Part shown: piece after piece, positions 1 through 8,832 of the stretch
Layout of the letters: each line of letters begins with the position of its first letter
Numbering within the stretch: position 1 is the first letter of the stretch
NCBI RefSeq assembly: GCF_000308655.1
Contig: NZ_BAGC01000048.1
Span: 1-64,000, forward strand
DNA from: Nocardia niigatensis NBRC 100131
GTDB taxonomy: Bacteria > Actinomycetota > Actinomycetes > Mycobacteriales > Mycobacteriaceae
DNA length: 64,000 nucleotides
Reading direction: 5' to 3'
Position numbers and translations under genes: made by a program
Notes under the pieces: model-generated
The model's database searches: none
Seen by the model: the letters and a program-made list of their open reading frames with translations, nothing else
What the model was told of the DNA's origin: nothing

Positions 1-3000
1 ACAGGTGCGCGCCCCGCAGACCACCCCGGCCCCGACCTCGAACGCGGCCCCGACCTCCGGTGGCGCCAAGCCGTCCGCCGAGGACGAGACCAAGGTGCTG
101 CGCGGACCCGCCGCGGCGGTCGTGAAGAACATGTCGGCCTCGCTGGCCGTCCCCACCGCTACCTCGGTGCGCGCCATCCCGGCGAAGCTGATGATCGACA
201 ACCGGCTGGTCATCAACAACCACCTGGCCCGCACCCGCGGTGGCAAGATCTCCTTCACCCACCTGCTGGGTTACGCCATCGTGCAGGGCATCAAGGCCTT
301 CCCGAACATGAACCGGCACTTCGCCGAGGTCGACGGGAAGCCGAACGCGGTCACCCCCGCGCACACCAATCTCGGTCTGGCCATCGACCTTCCGGGCAAG
401 GACGGCAGCCGTGCGCTGGCGGTCGCGGCCATCAAGAACGCCGAGGGCATGACCTTCGCGCAGTTCCACAGCGCGTACGAGGACGTCGTGCGCCGCGCCC
501 GTGACGGCAAGCTGACCAACGACGACTTCGCCGGTGTCACCATCTCGCTGACCAACCCCGGCACCATCGGCACCAATCACTCGGTGCCGCGACTCATGCA
601 GGGGCAGGGCGCGATCATCGGCGCCGGCGCCATGGAGTACCCGGCCGAGTTCCAGGGCATGAGCGATCAGCAACTCGCCGAAATGGGTATCGGCAAGCTG
701 ATGACGCTGACCTCCACCTACGACCACCGCATCATCCAGGGCGCGGAGTCCGGCGACTTCCTGCGGACCGTCCACAACCTGCTGATCTCCGACGAGTTCT
801 ACGACGAGATCTTCCACGGCATGGGTGTCCCCTATGAGCCGGTCCGCTGGCGCAAGGACATTCAGGAACGCGGCATCGACAAGTCGACCCGCGTGCAGGA
901 GATGATCAACGCCTACCGCAGCCGCGGCCACCTGATGGCCGACACCGACCCGCTGCGGCTGGTGAAGGACAAGTTCCGCTCGCATCCCGACCTGGATGTC
1001 ACCCAGCACGGCCTGACCCTGTGGGACCTGGACCGCGAATTCAATGTCGCGGGCTTCCACGGGCAGGAGCGCATGAAGCTGCGCGACGTGCTGTCCATCC
1101 TGCGCGACGCCTACGCCCGCCACGTGGGTGTGGAGTACACCCACATCCTGGATCCCGAGCAGCTCAAGTGGATTCAGGAGCGCGTGGAGCAGAAGCACGC
1201 GAAACCCACTGTGGCCGAGCAGAAGTACATCATGTCCCGGCTCAACGCGGCCGAGGCGTTCGAGACCTTCCTGCAGACCAAGTACGTGGGCCAGAAGCGG
1301 TTCTCGCTGGAAGGCGCCGAGTCGGTCATCCCGATGATGGACGCCGTCATCGACCAGTGCGCCGAGTACGCCCTCGACGAGGTCATCATCGGTATGCCGC
1401 ACCGCGGCCGCCTGAACGTGCTGGCCAATATCGTCGGCAAGCCCTACTCGAAGATCTTCACCGAGTTCGAGGGCAACATGAACCCGGCCGCCACCCACGG
1501 CTCCGGCGACGTGAAGTACCACCTCGGCGCGCGCGGCACCTACCTGCAGATGTTCGGCGACAACGAGATCGAGGTCTCGCTGACCGCCAACCCCTCGCAC
1601 CTCGAGGCCGTCGACCCGGTGCTGGAGGGTCTGGTCCGCGCCAAGCAGGACCTGCTCACCAAGGAAGACATCGTCACCAAGGGAGAAGAGGCGCGGTCGT
1701 TCTCGGTCGTGCCGCTCATGCTGCACGGTGACGCGGCCTTCGCCGGCCAGGGTGTCGTGGCCGAGACCCTGAACCTGTCGGGTCTGCGCGGCTACCGCAC
1801 CGGCGGCACCGTGCACATCGTGGTGAACAACCAGATCGGCTTCACCACCGCGCCCGAGTACTCACGCTCCACCGAATACTCCACCGACATCGCGAAGTTC
1901 ATCGGCGCCCCGATCTTCCACGTGAACGGCGACGACCCGGAAGCCTGCGTGTGGGTGGCCAAGCTGGCCGTCGACTACCGGCAGAAGTTCCAGCGCGATG
2001 TCGTGATCGACATGATCTGCTACCGCCGGCGCGGCCACAACGAGGGCGACGACCCGTCGATGACCCAGCCGGGCATGTACGACGTGATCGACACCAAGCG
2101 CTCGGTCCGCAAGGCGTACACCGAGAGCCTGATCGGCCGTGGCGACATCTCCATGAAGGAAGCCGAAGACGCCCTGCGGGACTACCAGGGTCAGCTGGAG
2201 CGGATCTTCAACGAGGTGCGCGAGCTGGAGAAGTTCCCGCCGGAGCCGTCGGAGTCGGTCGAGGACGAGCAGCAGCTGCCGCCGAACCTCGTGACCTCCG
2301 TGGACAAGACGGTGCTGCAGCGCATCGGCGACGCGTTCGTGAACGTGCCCGAGGGCTTCAGCGTGCACCCCCGTGTCAAGCCGGTGCTGGAGAAGCGCCG
2401 CGAGATGGCCTACGAGGGCAAGATCGACTGGGCCATGGCCGAGCTGCTGGCCTTCGGCACGCTCATCGACGAGGGCAAGGCCGTCCGCCTGACCGGTCAG
2501 GACTCCCGCCGCGGCACCTTCTCGCAGCGGCACTCGGTGATCATCGACCGCAAGAACGGCGACGAGTACACCCCGCTGCACAACATCGGGTCCAAGAACC
2601 CGGGCTGGTTCGCGGTGCACGACTCGGCGCTGTCGGAGTACGCGGCGGTCGGCTTCGAGTACGGCTACTCGCTGGGCAACCCGGACGCACTCGTGTTGTG
2701 GGAGGCGCAGTTCGGTGACTTCGTCAACGGCGCGCAGTCCATCATCGACGAGTTCATCTCCTCCGGTGAGGCCAAGTGGGGTCAGCTTTCCGAGGTCGTG
2801 CTGCTGCTGCCGCACGGTCACGAGGGCCAGGGCCCGGACCACACCTCGGGTCGTATCGAGCGCTTCCTGCAGCTGTGCGCCGAGGGTTCGATGACGGTGG
2901 CCGTCCCGTCCACCCCGTCGAACTACTTCCACCTGCTGCGCCGCCACGCCCTGGACGGCATCCGCCGCCCGCTGGTGGTCTTCACCCCGAAGTCCATGCT

Positions 3001-3475
3001 GCGCAACAAGGCCGTGATCTCCGAGGTCGAGGACTTCACGGACAACAAGTTCCGTACCGTGCTCGAGGAGCCCACCTACGAGTCGGGCAACGGCGACCGC
3101 TCCAAGGTCAAGCGTGTGCTGCTCACCTCCGGCAAGATCTACTACGAGCTGGTGGCCGAGAAGAACAAGCACAGCCGCGACGACGTGGCCATCGTGCGCG
3201 TCGAGCAGCTGTACCCGATTCCGAAGTTCCGCCTCAATGAGGCGCTGGAGCAGTACCCGAACGCCAGTGACCTGGCGTGGGTGCAGGAGGAGCCGGCCAA
3301 CCAGGGTGCGTGGCCGTTCTTCGGCCTGAACCTGCCGGAGATCCTGCCCGCCCGCTTCGGCAAGCTGCGCCGCATCTCGCGTCGCGCCATGTCGGCCCCG
3401 TCCTCGGGTTCGTCCAAGGTGCACGCCGTGGAGCAGCAGGAGATCATCGACGAGGCGTTCTCCCCGACCGCCTGA
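1..3475 (+). CDS. kgd: Multifunctional 2-oxoglutarate decarboxylase/dehydrogenase E1-E2 (5' end outside window)
   Basis: Central TCA-cycle enzyme that decarboxylates 2-oxoglutarate with thiamine diphosphate and, in actinobacteria, carries an E2-type succinyltransferase domain on the same chain. About 1156 residues are visible; the family is about 1230, so roughly 70-80 N-terminal residues lie upstream. The E2 catalytic domain comes first (about residues 40-265 of the visible part, with TYDHRIIQGAESG near 240). The E1 part follows, with GDAAFAGQG near 575, NNQIGFTT about 35 residues later and GHNEGDDPS after that. No internal break is seen. The GTG at 5 is not taken as the start because the frame is open to the window edge. 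A strong hairpin follows the stop. Confidence 0.97.
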   Translation, partial: QVRAPQTTPAPTSNAAPTSGGAKPSAEDETKVLRGPAAAVVKNMSASLAVPTATSVRAIPAKLMIDNRLVINNHLARTRGGKISFTHLLGYAIVQGIKAFPNMNRHFAEVDGKPNAVTPAHTNLGLAIDLPGKDGSRALAVAAIKNAEGMTFAQFHSAYEDVVRRARDGKLTNDDFAGVTISLTNPGTIGTNHSVPRLMQGQGAIIGAGAMEYPAEFQGMSDQQLAEMGIGKLMTLTSTYDHRIIQGAESGDFLRTVHNLLISDEFYDEIFHGMGVPYEPVRWRKDIQERGIDKSTRVQEMINAYRSRGHLMADTDPLRLVKDKFRSHPDLDVTQHGLTLWDLDREFNVAGFHGQERMKLRDVLSILRDAYARHVGVEYTHILDPEQLKWIQERVEQKHAKPTVAEQKYIMSRLNAAEAFETFLQTKYVGQKRFSLEGAESVIPMMDAVIDQCAEYALDEVIIGMPHRGRLNVLANIVGKPYSKIFTEFEGNMNPAATHGSGDVKYHLGARGTYLQMFGDNEIEVSLTANPSHLEAVDPVLEGLVRAKQDLLTKEDIVTKGEEARSFSVVPLMLHGDAAFAGQGVVAETLNLSGLRGYRTGGTVHIVVNNQIGFTTAPEYSRSTEYSTDIAKFIGAPIFHVNGDDPEACVWVAKLAVDYRQKFQRDVVIDMICYRRRGHNEGDDPSMTQPGMYDVIDTKRSVRKAYTESLIGRGDISMKEAEDALRDYQGQLERIFNEVRELEKFPPEPSESVEDEQQLPPNLVTSVDKTVLQRIGDAFVNVPEGFSVHPRVKPVLEKRREMAYEGKIDWAMAELLAFGTLIDEGKAVRLTGQDSRRGTFSQRHSVIIDRKNGDEYTPLHNIGSKNPGWFAVHDSALSEYAAVGFEYGYSLGNPDALVLWEAQFGDFVNGAQSIIDEFISSGEAKWGQLSEVVLLLPHGHEGQGPDHTSGRIERFLQLCAEGSMTVAVPSTPSNYFHLLRRHALDGIRRPLVVFTPKSMLRNKAVISEVEDFTDNKFRTVLEEPTYESGNGDRSKVKRVLLTSGKIYYELVAEKNKHSRDDVAIVRVEQLYPIPKFRLNEALEQYPNASDLAWVQEEPANQGAWPFFGLNLPEILPARFGKLRRISRRAMSAPSSGSSKVHAVEQQEIIDEAFSPTA

Positions 3476-3490
3476 TCATCGAATCCCAGT

Positions 3491-3524
3491 GCGGGGCCGG
3501 AACTCTCACGAGTTCCGGCCCCGC
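3491..3524 (+). terminator. Hairpin terminator after kgd
   Basis: A perfect 14-bp inverted repeat (3491-3504 and 3511-3524) with a 6-base loop starts 15 bases after the kgd stop codon. There is no clean T-run, as is common for terminators in very GC-rich actinobacteria. Confidence 0.75.
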
Positions 3525-3554
3525 GCCGTTTCCGGGCCTTCGCGGCAGGCAGTA

Positions 3555-3734
3555 TTACAGAACCCGAGTGTCGCGGGCGCTGAACCGGGCTTCGTCCATT
3601 GTGACCATGGACGAGCAGAGCACGCCGATCACCGCCAGTTCATCAACCTTGCGTCGTATCTCCGGCCGAGTCCAATAGTGGGACATGACCGACTGGTCGA
3701 GCAGGTAGTGCGGGCGATCGCTGACGGGCGTCAT
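3555..3734 (-). pseudogene. Truncated PIN-domain (VapC-like) toxin fragment
   Basis: A 59-codon frame reads MTPVSDRPHYLLDQSVMSHY and goes on to a second segment with MVTMDEARFSARD. The YLLDQSV start resembles the first strand of PIN-domain ribonucleases, with the first catalytic Asp, and the spacing to the ExxYSAR-like motif also fits. VapC proteins are about 130 residues, so only the N-terminal half is present and the later acidic residues are missing. The start overlaps the preceding tiny frame as ATGA, the usual toxin-antitoxin coupling. It is probably an inactive remnant; a distant family is possible. Confidence 0.45.
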
Positions 3735-3814
3735 CGGTGCTGCGCGTCAGCGGCTTCGGCGAGTTCCTCGTCGGTTAGGCATGGGTTGTTGTGGTCCATG
3801 TGCTTCAGGCGCAC
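3731..3814 (-). CDS. Tiny ORF upstream of the PIN fragment, possible antitoxin remnant
   Basis: 27 codons from GTG at 3814 (22 from ATG at 3799), ending in LTDEELAEAADAQHR. The stop overlaps the start of the PIN-like fragment by four bases. A purine-rich AGGAGAAG lies about 11 bases before the GTG. The acidic amphipathic end would suit the C-terminus of a VapB-type antitoxin, but the DNA-binding N-terminus is absent. This call rests mainly on position. Confidence 0.3.
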   Translation of the reverse strand: MRLKHMDHNNPCLTDEELAEAADAQHR

Positions 3815-3824
3815 ACGGGCGGGA

Positions 3825-3950
3825 CTACTTCTCCTGCGCCTCCGCGTCGGACTTGGCGTCGGCCGCCCCCTTCAGGTCCCAGACCGCCATCATGGCGGCG
3901 ATACCCTCGGCGGCGGTGGTGTCCTGGTTGGCGGAATCCTGATCGGACAT
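3825..3950 (-). CDS. Small protein, 41 aa, unknown function
   Basis: An ATG at 3950 opens a 41-codon frame beginning MSDQDSANQDTTAAEGIAAM and ending AEAQEK. It is preceded by a good ribosome-binding site (AAAGAGG, complement of 3959-3965, 8 bases away). The product is acidic, rich in Ala and Asp, with a short hydrophobic AAMMAVW patch and no Cys. It is the first of three consecutive minus-strand frames running into the PIN fragment. I do not recognise a family. The ribosome-binding site and GC-rich third positions argue for real coding. Confidence 0.5.
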   Translation of the reverse strand: MSDQDSANQDTTAAEGIAAMMAVWDLKGAADAKSDAEAQEK

Positions 3951-4122
3951 GGCGGGTACCTCTTTCTGCTACTTCCCGAGCGAAAGTTGATGCTACCGGC
4001 CGGAATTGCTGGCCGCCTGCCGGGAAATGGCCTGCGACAAGGCATTTCACCGCAGTCGTGATGGTCGTCACAGCGCGAGGTCACCCGTGGGTCGGGGTTG
4101 CCCCGGGCATGTTCCGAGCCGT

Positions 4123-4140
4123 ATATTCCACGTGGAATAT
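4123..4140. promoter_or_regulatory. Perfect 18-bp palindrome, probable PadR operator
   Basis: ATATTCCACGTGGAATAT is its own reverse complement and lies 62 bases before the padR start codon. It is AT-rich in a GC-rich background. PadR repressors next to the exporter they control usually bind such palindromes, so autoregulation of the padR-MFS operon is inferred. Confidence 0.65.
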
Positions 4141-4202
4141 TTGGTGCGGATCATGTCTGTGGCCGGTGTCAGTATCGAACGGTCAGGAGAACGGAGGCCC
4201 GG

Positions 4203-4889
4203 GTGGCGAAGAAGCAGCCGATACCAGCGCTGACGCCTTTGGCGATCGCGGTGCTCGCGCTGCTCGAAGAACGGCCGATGCACCCGTACGAGATGTATCA
4301 ACTCCTGATCAACCGCCACGAGGACGAGCTGGTGAAGATCAAGCCGGGCTCGCTGTACCACACCGTCGCCCGGCTGGCCGAGCAGGAACTGGTCCTGGCC
4401 GAGGGCACCGATCGTGCCGGTAACCGGCCCGAACGCACCACCTACCGGATCCGGACCGCCGGCCGCGCGGCGCTGCGGGCTCGCATCGCGGAGATCCTGC
4501 GGCAGCCCGTGAAGGAGTATCCGATCTTTCCGGTGGCGCTGGCCGAAGCGCACAATCTGCCCGTGGCCGAAGTCGCGGCCCTGCTGCGCGAACGCATCGC
4601 CTGGATCGACGGCCGGATCACCGAACTCGAGGCACTGCGCGAGTGGGCGACCAACCGGCAGGTGCCCCGGCGGTACTGGGTCGCCATCGACTATGTGCAC
4701 GACCTCGCCGTGACCGAGGCCCGCTGGCTGCGCGGCTTCATCGACGACCTGGATAGCGGCGCGCTGGAGTGGGAGAGCTTCGACCCCGAAGGCGAACGCT
4801 GCGTCCCCGAGGAAACCAGGGGCCCCGACTGGGGCGCGGGCCTCACCGCCGAGGACCTGGCCGCAGTCCGCACCAACCACCCGAGATAG
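4203..4889 (+). CDS. PadR family transcriptional regulator
   Basis: A 228-residue regulator. The N-terminal winged helix reads LTPLAIAVLALLEERPMHPY, followed by IKPGSLYHTVARLAEQELV, the PadR recognition region. The C-terminal half is the helical dimerisation/effector domain (Vir_act_alpha_C-like). The start is taken as GTG 4203 because ACGGAGG (4191-4197) sits 5 bases upstream; an in-frame ATG at 4098 would read through the operator. Its stop is 13 bases before an MFS exporter, so the two form an operon in which it probably represses the pump until an inhibitor binds. Confidence 0.88.
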   Translation: MAKKQPIPALTPLAIAVLALLEERPMHPYEMYQLLINRHEDELVKIKPGSLYHTVARLAEQELVLAEGTDRAGNRPERTTYRIRTAGRAALRARIAEILRQPVKEYPIFPVALAEAHNLPVAEVAALLRERIAWIDGRITELEALREWATNRQVPRRYWVAIDYVHDLAVTEARWLRGFIDDLDSGALEWESFDPEGERCVPEETRGPDWGAGLTAEDLAAVRTNHPR

Positions 4890-4902
4890 GAACTCGAATC
4901 CC

Positions 4903-6402
4903 ATGTCCACTCAACGTAATCCGTGGCTCGCGCTATACGCGCTGGTCGTCGGGTTCTTCATGATCCTGCTGGACATGACCATCGTCGCGGTGGCCAATCC
5001 GGCGATCATGAAGGACCTGAACGCCGATGTGTCCCAGGTCATCTGGGTCACCTCCGCCTACCTGCTGGCCTACGCGGTACCGCTGCTGGTCACCGGACGG
5101 CTCGGGGACCGCTTCGGCCCCAAGAACATCTACCTCGGCGGTCTCGCCGTGTTCACCCTGGCCTCGCTGTGGTGCGCCGAATCGACCAGCATCAACATGC
5201 TGATCGCGGCCCGCGCCGTGCAGGGCCTGGGCGCGGCGCTCATGACGCCGCAGACCATGGCGGTCATCACCCGTACCTTCCCGCCGGACAAGCGCGGCGC
5301 GGCCATGGGCCTGTGGGGCGGCGTGGCCGGTTTGGCCACCCTGGTCGGCCCGATCCTGGGCGGCGTTCTGGTGGACTGGCAGGGCTGGCAGTGGATCTTC
5401 TACGTGAACGTGCCGATCGGCATCGTCGCCTTCGCGCTGGCCTTCTGGCTGGTGCCGGCGCTGCCCACGCACCAGCACAAGTTCGACCTGGTCGGCGTGG
5501 TGCTCTCGGGCATCGGCATGTTCCTGCTGGTGTTCGGCATCCAGGAGGGCAACTCCCATCACTGGGACGCCTGGATCTGGGCCATGATCATCGCCGGTCT
5601 GGCGGTGCTGGGTCTGTTCATCGTGAACCAGGCCCGCAACACCGGTGAGCCGCTGGTCCCGCTGAGCCTGTTCAAGGACCGCAACTTCGCGCTGTCCAAC
5701 CTGGCCATCGCGTCCATGGGTGCGACGGTGACGGGCGTGTTCGTGCCCGCCTACTTCTACCTGCAGCAGGTGCACGGCATGACGCCGACCCGCTCGGCAC
5801 TGGTGTTCGCTCCGATGGCCATTCTGACCGGTGTGTTCGCGCCGATCATCGGCAAGATCTCGGACAAGGTCGCGCCGCGCGTCATCCCGACGATCGGTTT
5901 CGCGGCGTTCTCGGCGACCCTGTTCGCTTTCGCCGTCCTGATGAAGCCGGACGGGTCGATCCCGATCTTCATGATCGTGGGCGGTGTCGCGGGTATCGCG
6001 AACGCCTGCATCTGGGCGCCGCTGGCCACCACCGCAACCCACAATCTGCCGGTGCAGCAGGCCGGTGCGGGCGCGGGCGTCTACAACACCACCCGGCAGG
6101 TCGGTTCGGTGCTGGGCTCGGCCGCGATCAGCGCCCTGCTGTCGGCGCGGATCGCGGCGCAGGGTCTGCAGAGCGGGCCGATCGGTGAGGGCGGCGGCGG
6201 CAAGAGCCTGCGCGATCTGCCGGCCGTGATCCGCGATCCGCTGCTGGAGAAGATCAGCACCGCGCTGAGCCAGTCCATGTACCTGCCCGCCCTGATCCTG
6301 CTGATCGGTGTGGCCGCGTCGGCCCTGTTCATCGGGCACGGCAAGGCGGCGGGTGGCCGGAGCGACGACGATATGGCGAAGGCCGACATCGGGGCGCACT
6401 GA
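4903..6402 (+). CDS. MFS drug exporter, DHA2/EmrB type (14 TM)
   Basis: A 499-residue proton-driven exporter of the plasma membrane. The first helix contains LDMTIVAVANPAI, the typical DHA2 motif D1. Motif A reads GRLGDRFGPKN, and motif C is the Gly-rich GGVAGLATLVGPILGG near residue 150. The length and hydrophobic pattern fit 14 segments. It follows padR after 13 bases with a weak AGGAA site. Substrates are unknown; quaternary ammonium compounds, dyes or antibiotics are usual for this family. The short hydrophilic tail ends DDDMAKADIGAH. Confidence 0.92.
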   Translation: MSTQRNPWLALYALVVGFFMILLDMTIVAVANPAIMKDLNADVSQVIWVTSAYLLAYAVPLLVTGRLGDRFGPKNIYLGGLAVFTLASLWCAESTSINMLIAARAVQGLGAALMTPQTMAVITRTFPPDKRGAAMGLWGGVAGLATLVGPILGGVLVDWQGWQWIFYVNVPIGIVAFALAFWLVPALPTHQHKFDLVGVVLSGIGMFLLVFGIQEGNSHHWDAWIWAMIIAGLAVLGLFIVNQARNTGEPLVPLSLFKDRNFALSNLAIASMGATVTGVFVPAYFYLQQVHGMTPTRSALVFAPMAILTGVFAPIIGKISDKVAPRVIPTIGFAAFSATLFAFAVLMKPDGSIPIFMIVGGVAGIANACIWAPLATTATHNLPVQQAGAGAGVYNTTRQVGSVLGSAAISALLSARIAAQGLQSGPIGEGGGGKSLRDLPAVIRDPLLEKISTALSQSMYLPALILLIGVAASALFIGHGKAAGGRSDDDMAKADIGAH

Positions 6403-6416
6403 TCCGCTGGCTATCG

Positions 6417-6460
6417 AAAAGCGCTGTCCGCCGGGGATTTTCCGGTGGGCAGCGCTTTTT
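6417..6460. terminator. Bidirectional terminator between convergent genes
   Basis: The hairpin arms 6417-6434 and 6442-6460 pair through AAGCGCTG..CCGG and CCGG..CAGCGCTT, with an A-run before and a T-run after. It separates the MFS gene from the convergent oxidoreductase gene. Confidence 0.8.
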
Positions 6461-6471
6461 GCGCTGCGAAC

Positions 6472-8040
6472 TCAGCCGATGCGCACGGTGAGCGAGGGAT
6501 ATCCGGTCGCGCCGTCGGGCACGACATCCTGTTCCCGGTCGGTCTGGGTCTCCCCCGTGCCGTCGATGGCGCGCGCCCACACCGTGTGCACCCCGCTGCT
6601 GCCGGTGGCGTCCCAGTCGTAGGCCCACTGCACCCAGGTGTCGATGGACGGGGCCACCGCCAGCCGCGCGGGCCGCCAATCCCCTTGGTCGATACGGACT
6701 TCCACGCCGCGAATGCCGCGATGCTGCGCCCAGGCCACCCCGGCGACAGTGACCTTCCCCGGGGCGATGGTGCCGCGCCGAGGCGTGTCGATGCGGCATT
6801 CGGTCTTGATCGGGCCCTTGGCCGACCAGCCGCGCTTGGTCCAGAACGCCTCGGCGCGATCGAATCTGGTGATCTCCAGCTCGGTCACCCACTTGGTGGC
6901 CGACACGTAGCCGTAGAGGCCGGGCACCACCAGTCGCGCGGGATAGCCGTGCGCGGTGGGCAGCGGTTCGCCGTTCATGCCGACGGCCAGCATGGCGTCG
7001 CGGCCGTCCATCAGCACGGCGAGCGGGCTGCCCGCGGTGAAGCCGTCGATGCTGCGCGAGAGCACCATGTCGGCATCGGGATGCGGTCCGGCCGCGGCGA
7101 TCAGCTCGTCGAGCCGGTAGCCGAGCCAGCGGGCATTGCCGATCAGATCACCGCCGACCGGATTGGACACGCAGGCCAGCGTGACCAGGCGTTCGATGGG
7201 GGTCTTGGCGGCGAGATCGGCGTAGCTCAAACGGATCTCGCGATCGACCATGCCGTGGATGCGCAGCGACCAGTCGTCCTTGCTGACCTGCGGCACGGTG
7301 AGCGCGGTGTCGATGCGATAGAAGTCGGCGTTCGGGGTGAGATACGAAGTAAGCCCGGGAATCTGGAGATCCGCGCCCGGTTCGACCGACGGCGTCGTGG
7401 TCGGCGAGGGCAGCTGGACGTCCGCCCGCTCGGCCGACACGTCGCGCGACCGCAGGCCGATGATCCGGCCCGCGACGCCACCGACCGCCGCCGCCGCTCC
7501 CGCGATCGCGATTCCGCGCACCACCTGCCGCCGCTCTACCGCCAGCTCAGCGGGTGAAAGCCGCTGCGGCTCGGCGGTTTCCGCGGCCGCGGCCGTCTCC
7601 GCGAATTCATCCAACCGGGTGATCCGCCCGATCAGGCTGCGCAGCACCAGAATTCCGGCGATCATGCCGAGAATCGATGGGAGGGCCCAGGTCCAGGCCG
7701 CATTGGGGCGGCCGAGCGCGGCAATGGTGGACAGCAGCCCGAAGATCGCGAACAGGATCGACCCGAGCGGCAGCTGCTCCCGCTCCACGATCCCGGCGAC
7801 GGCGGCCAGCACCACGGCGGCCACCCCCATGCACACGAACAGCAGCACTTTGTCATTGGTGCCGACCAGGCCGATGATCCACTCGCGGAATCCGTCCGGC
7901 GTGTGGTCGACGATCCAGGCCCCGACCGCCTGCAGGGGCGTGCTGTCCGGGCTGACCAGGACGGACACCAGCTCCGCCAGGCCCAGGGTGACTCCGCCGG
8001 CGGCGATACCGCCGGCCGTCCGTAATGCGCGATCCGCCAC
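6472..8040 (-). CDS. Membrane-anchored molybdopterin-dependent oxidoreductase (sulfite-oxidase fold)
   Basis: 522 residues. The first 150 hold about four hydrophobic segments. A basic RRQVVRG followed by an Ala-rich helix (about 175-195) looks like a twin-arginine-type membrane segment. The rest is an oxidoreductase molybdopterin-binding domain with the likely molybdenum-ligand Cys in LACVSNPVGG, followed by a C-terminal Mo-co dimerisation domain (VAWAQHRGIRGVEVRIDQG). The catalytic part is therefore predicted to face outward. The donor is not evident; sulfite oxidation is only one option. It is convergent with the MFS exporter and apparently monocistronic. Confidence 0.85.
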   Translation of the reverse strand: MADRALRTAGGIAAGGVTLGLAELVSVLVSPDSTPLQAVGAWIVDHTPDGFREWIIGLVGTNDKVLLFVCMGVAAVVLAAVAGIVEREQLPLGSILFAIFGLLSTIAALGRPNAAWTWALPSILGMIAGILVLRSLIGRITRLDEFAETAAAAETAEPQRLSPAELAVERRQVVRGIAIAGAAAAVGGVAGRIIGLRSRDVSAERADVQLPSPTTTPSVEPGADLQIPGLTSYLTPNADFYRIDTALTVPQVSKDDWSLRIHGMVDREIRLSYADLAAKTPIERLVTLACVSNPVGGDLIGNARWLGYRLDELIAAAGPHPDADMVLSRSIDGFTAGSPLAVLMDGRDAMLAVGMNGEPLPTAHGYPARLVVPGLYGYVSATKWVTELEITRFDRAEAFWTKRGWSAKGPIKTECRIDTPRRGTIAPGKVTVAGVAWAQHRGIRGVEVRIDQGDWRPARLAVAPSIDTWVQWAYDWDATGSSGVHTVWARAIDGTGETQTDREQDVVPDGATGYPSLTVRIG

Positions 8041-8110
8041 GAAACCGACCCTACTGCGCGAGTCGGGTCGTGGACCGGGTCGGAGGATTACGGAAGCGTG
8101 ACGCCGGTCC

Positions 8111-8275
8111 TCAGCCGGCCCGCGCCCGCAGTGCCACGGCGGCGATCCCGGCCATGACCAGCAGGCTGCCGCCCGCGACGGCGAAGGCGTGGTGCAGGCC
8201 GGTCACGCTCAGGCCGACGAAGGCGAAGAACGCGACCGCACCGGCGGCGAAACCGCGATGGCCGAATAGCGCGAG
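8111..8275 (-). pseudogene. C-terminal fragment of a membrane transporter
   Basis: A frame without its own start, running into the end of the VOC gene, encodes about 55 residues with two hydrophobic helices: FAAGAVAFFAFVGLSVTGL, then AVAGGSLLVMAGIAAVALRA, then the stop. This resembles the last two helices of a 12-TM transporter of the MFS type. The rest of the gene is absent, so it looks like a deletion remnant. Confidence 0.45.
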
Positions 8276-8279
8276 TGAA

Positions 8280-8708
8280 TCACATCTGGGCGTTGCCGGT
8301 GTAGTTGACCATCCACGGCACCGAGAACTTGTCGGTGAGCATGCCGAACGCCTCGGCCCACTGGACCGGGCCGAAGGGCATCTCCACCTTGCCGCCCTTC
8401 GCGAGCTCGTTGAACAGGCGCTCGGCGTCGGCGGCGGAGTCGGTCTCGATTTGAACCGTGAAGCCGGGCTTGGAGTTGTCGATCTCGCTGCCGGGCGGGC
8501 AGTCGGAGACCATGAGGATATTGGTCGCGCTCAGCGGCAGCTGGGCGTTGGCGACCCGGTTCCGCACGTCCTCGGGCATGTCGGCCGGGGTCTCGCCCAT
8601 ATCGCTGAAGCGGGTGATGGCCGCCTCGCCACCGAAGACGGACTGGTAGAACGTGATGGCCTCTTCGGCATCGCCGTTGAACAGCAGGTACGGGTTCAAA
8701 GCGGGCAT
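8280..8708 (-). CDS. VOC family protein, PhnB/glyoxalase-like
   Basis: 142 residues with the vicinal-oxygen-chelate fold of the PhnB branch: PYLLFNGDAEEAITFYQSVF at the start, the central NILMVSDCPPG, and the C-terminal WMVNYTGN. This branch often lacks full metal ligands and its role is usually unknown. GAGGAGGAA just upstream of ATG 8708 is an excellent ribosome-binding site. It stands alone between a transporter remnant and the CGNR regulator. Confidence 0.85.
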   Translation of the reverse strand: MPALNPYLLFNGDAEEAITFYQSVFGGEAAITRFSDMGETPADMPEDVRNRVANAQLPLSATNILMVSDCPPGSEIDNSKPGFTVQIETDSAADAERLFNELAKGGKVEMPFGPVQWAEAFGMLTDKFSVPWMVNYTGNAQM

Positions 8709-8832
8709 GGAGTTCCTCCTCGATCGTTTCGGGCGGGTGCGGCGGCACCCGGACAGTAGGACCGGGGAGCCACGCGAAAATCATCGGTCCCCCCGCCGGA
8801 ATCTCGGGTGAACCGACGAGGAATTCGTCGAA

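Noticed and set aside
1862..3424. 520-codon minus-strand frame inside kgd
   Set aside because: It is a mirror of the real gene's codon pattern; its His/Gln/Arg-rich product has no domain or ribosome-binding site.
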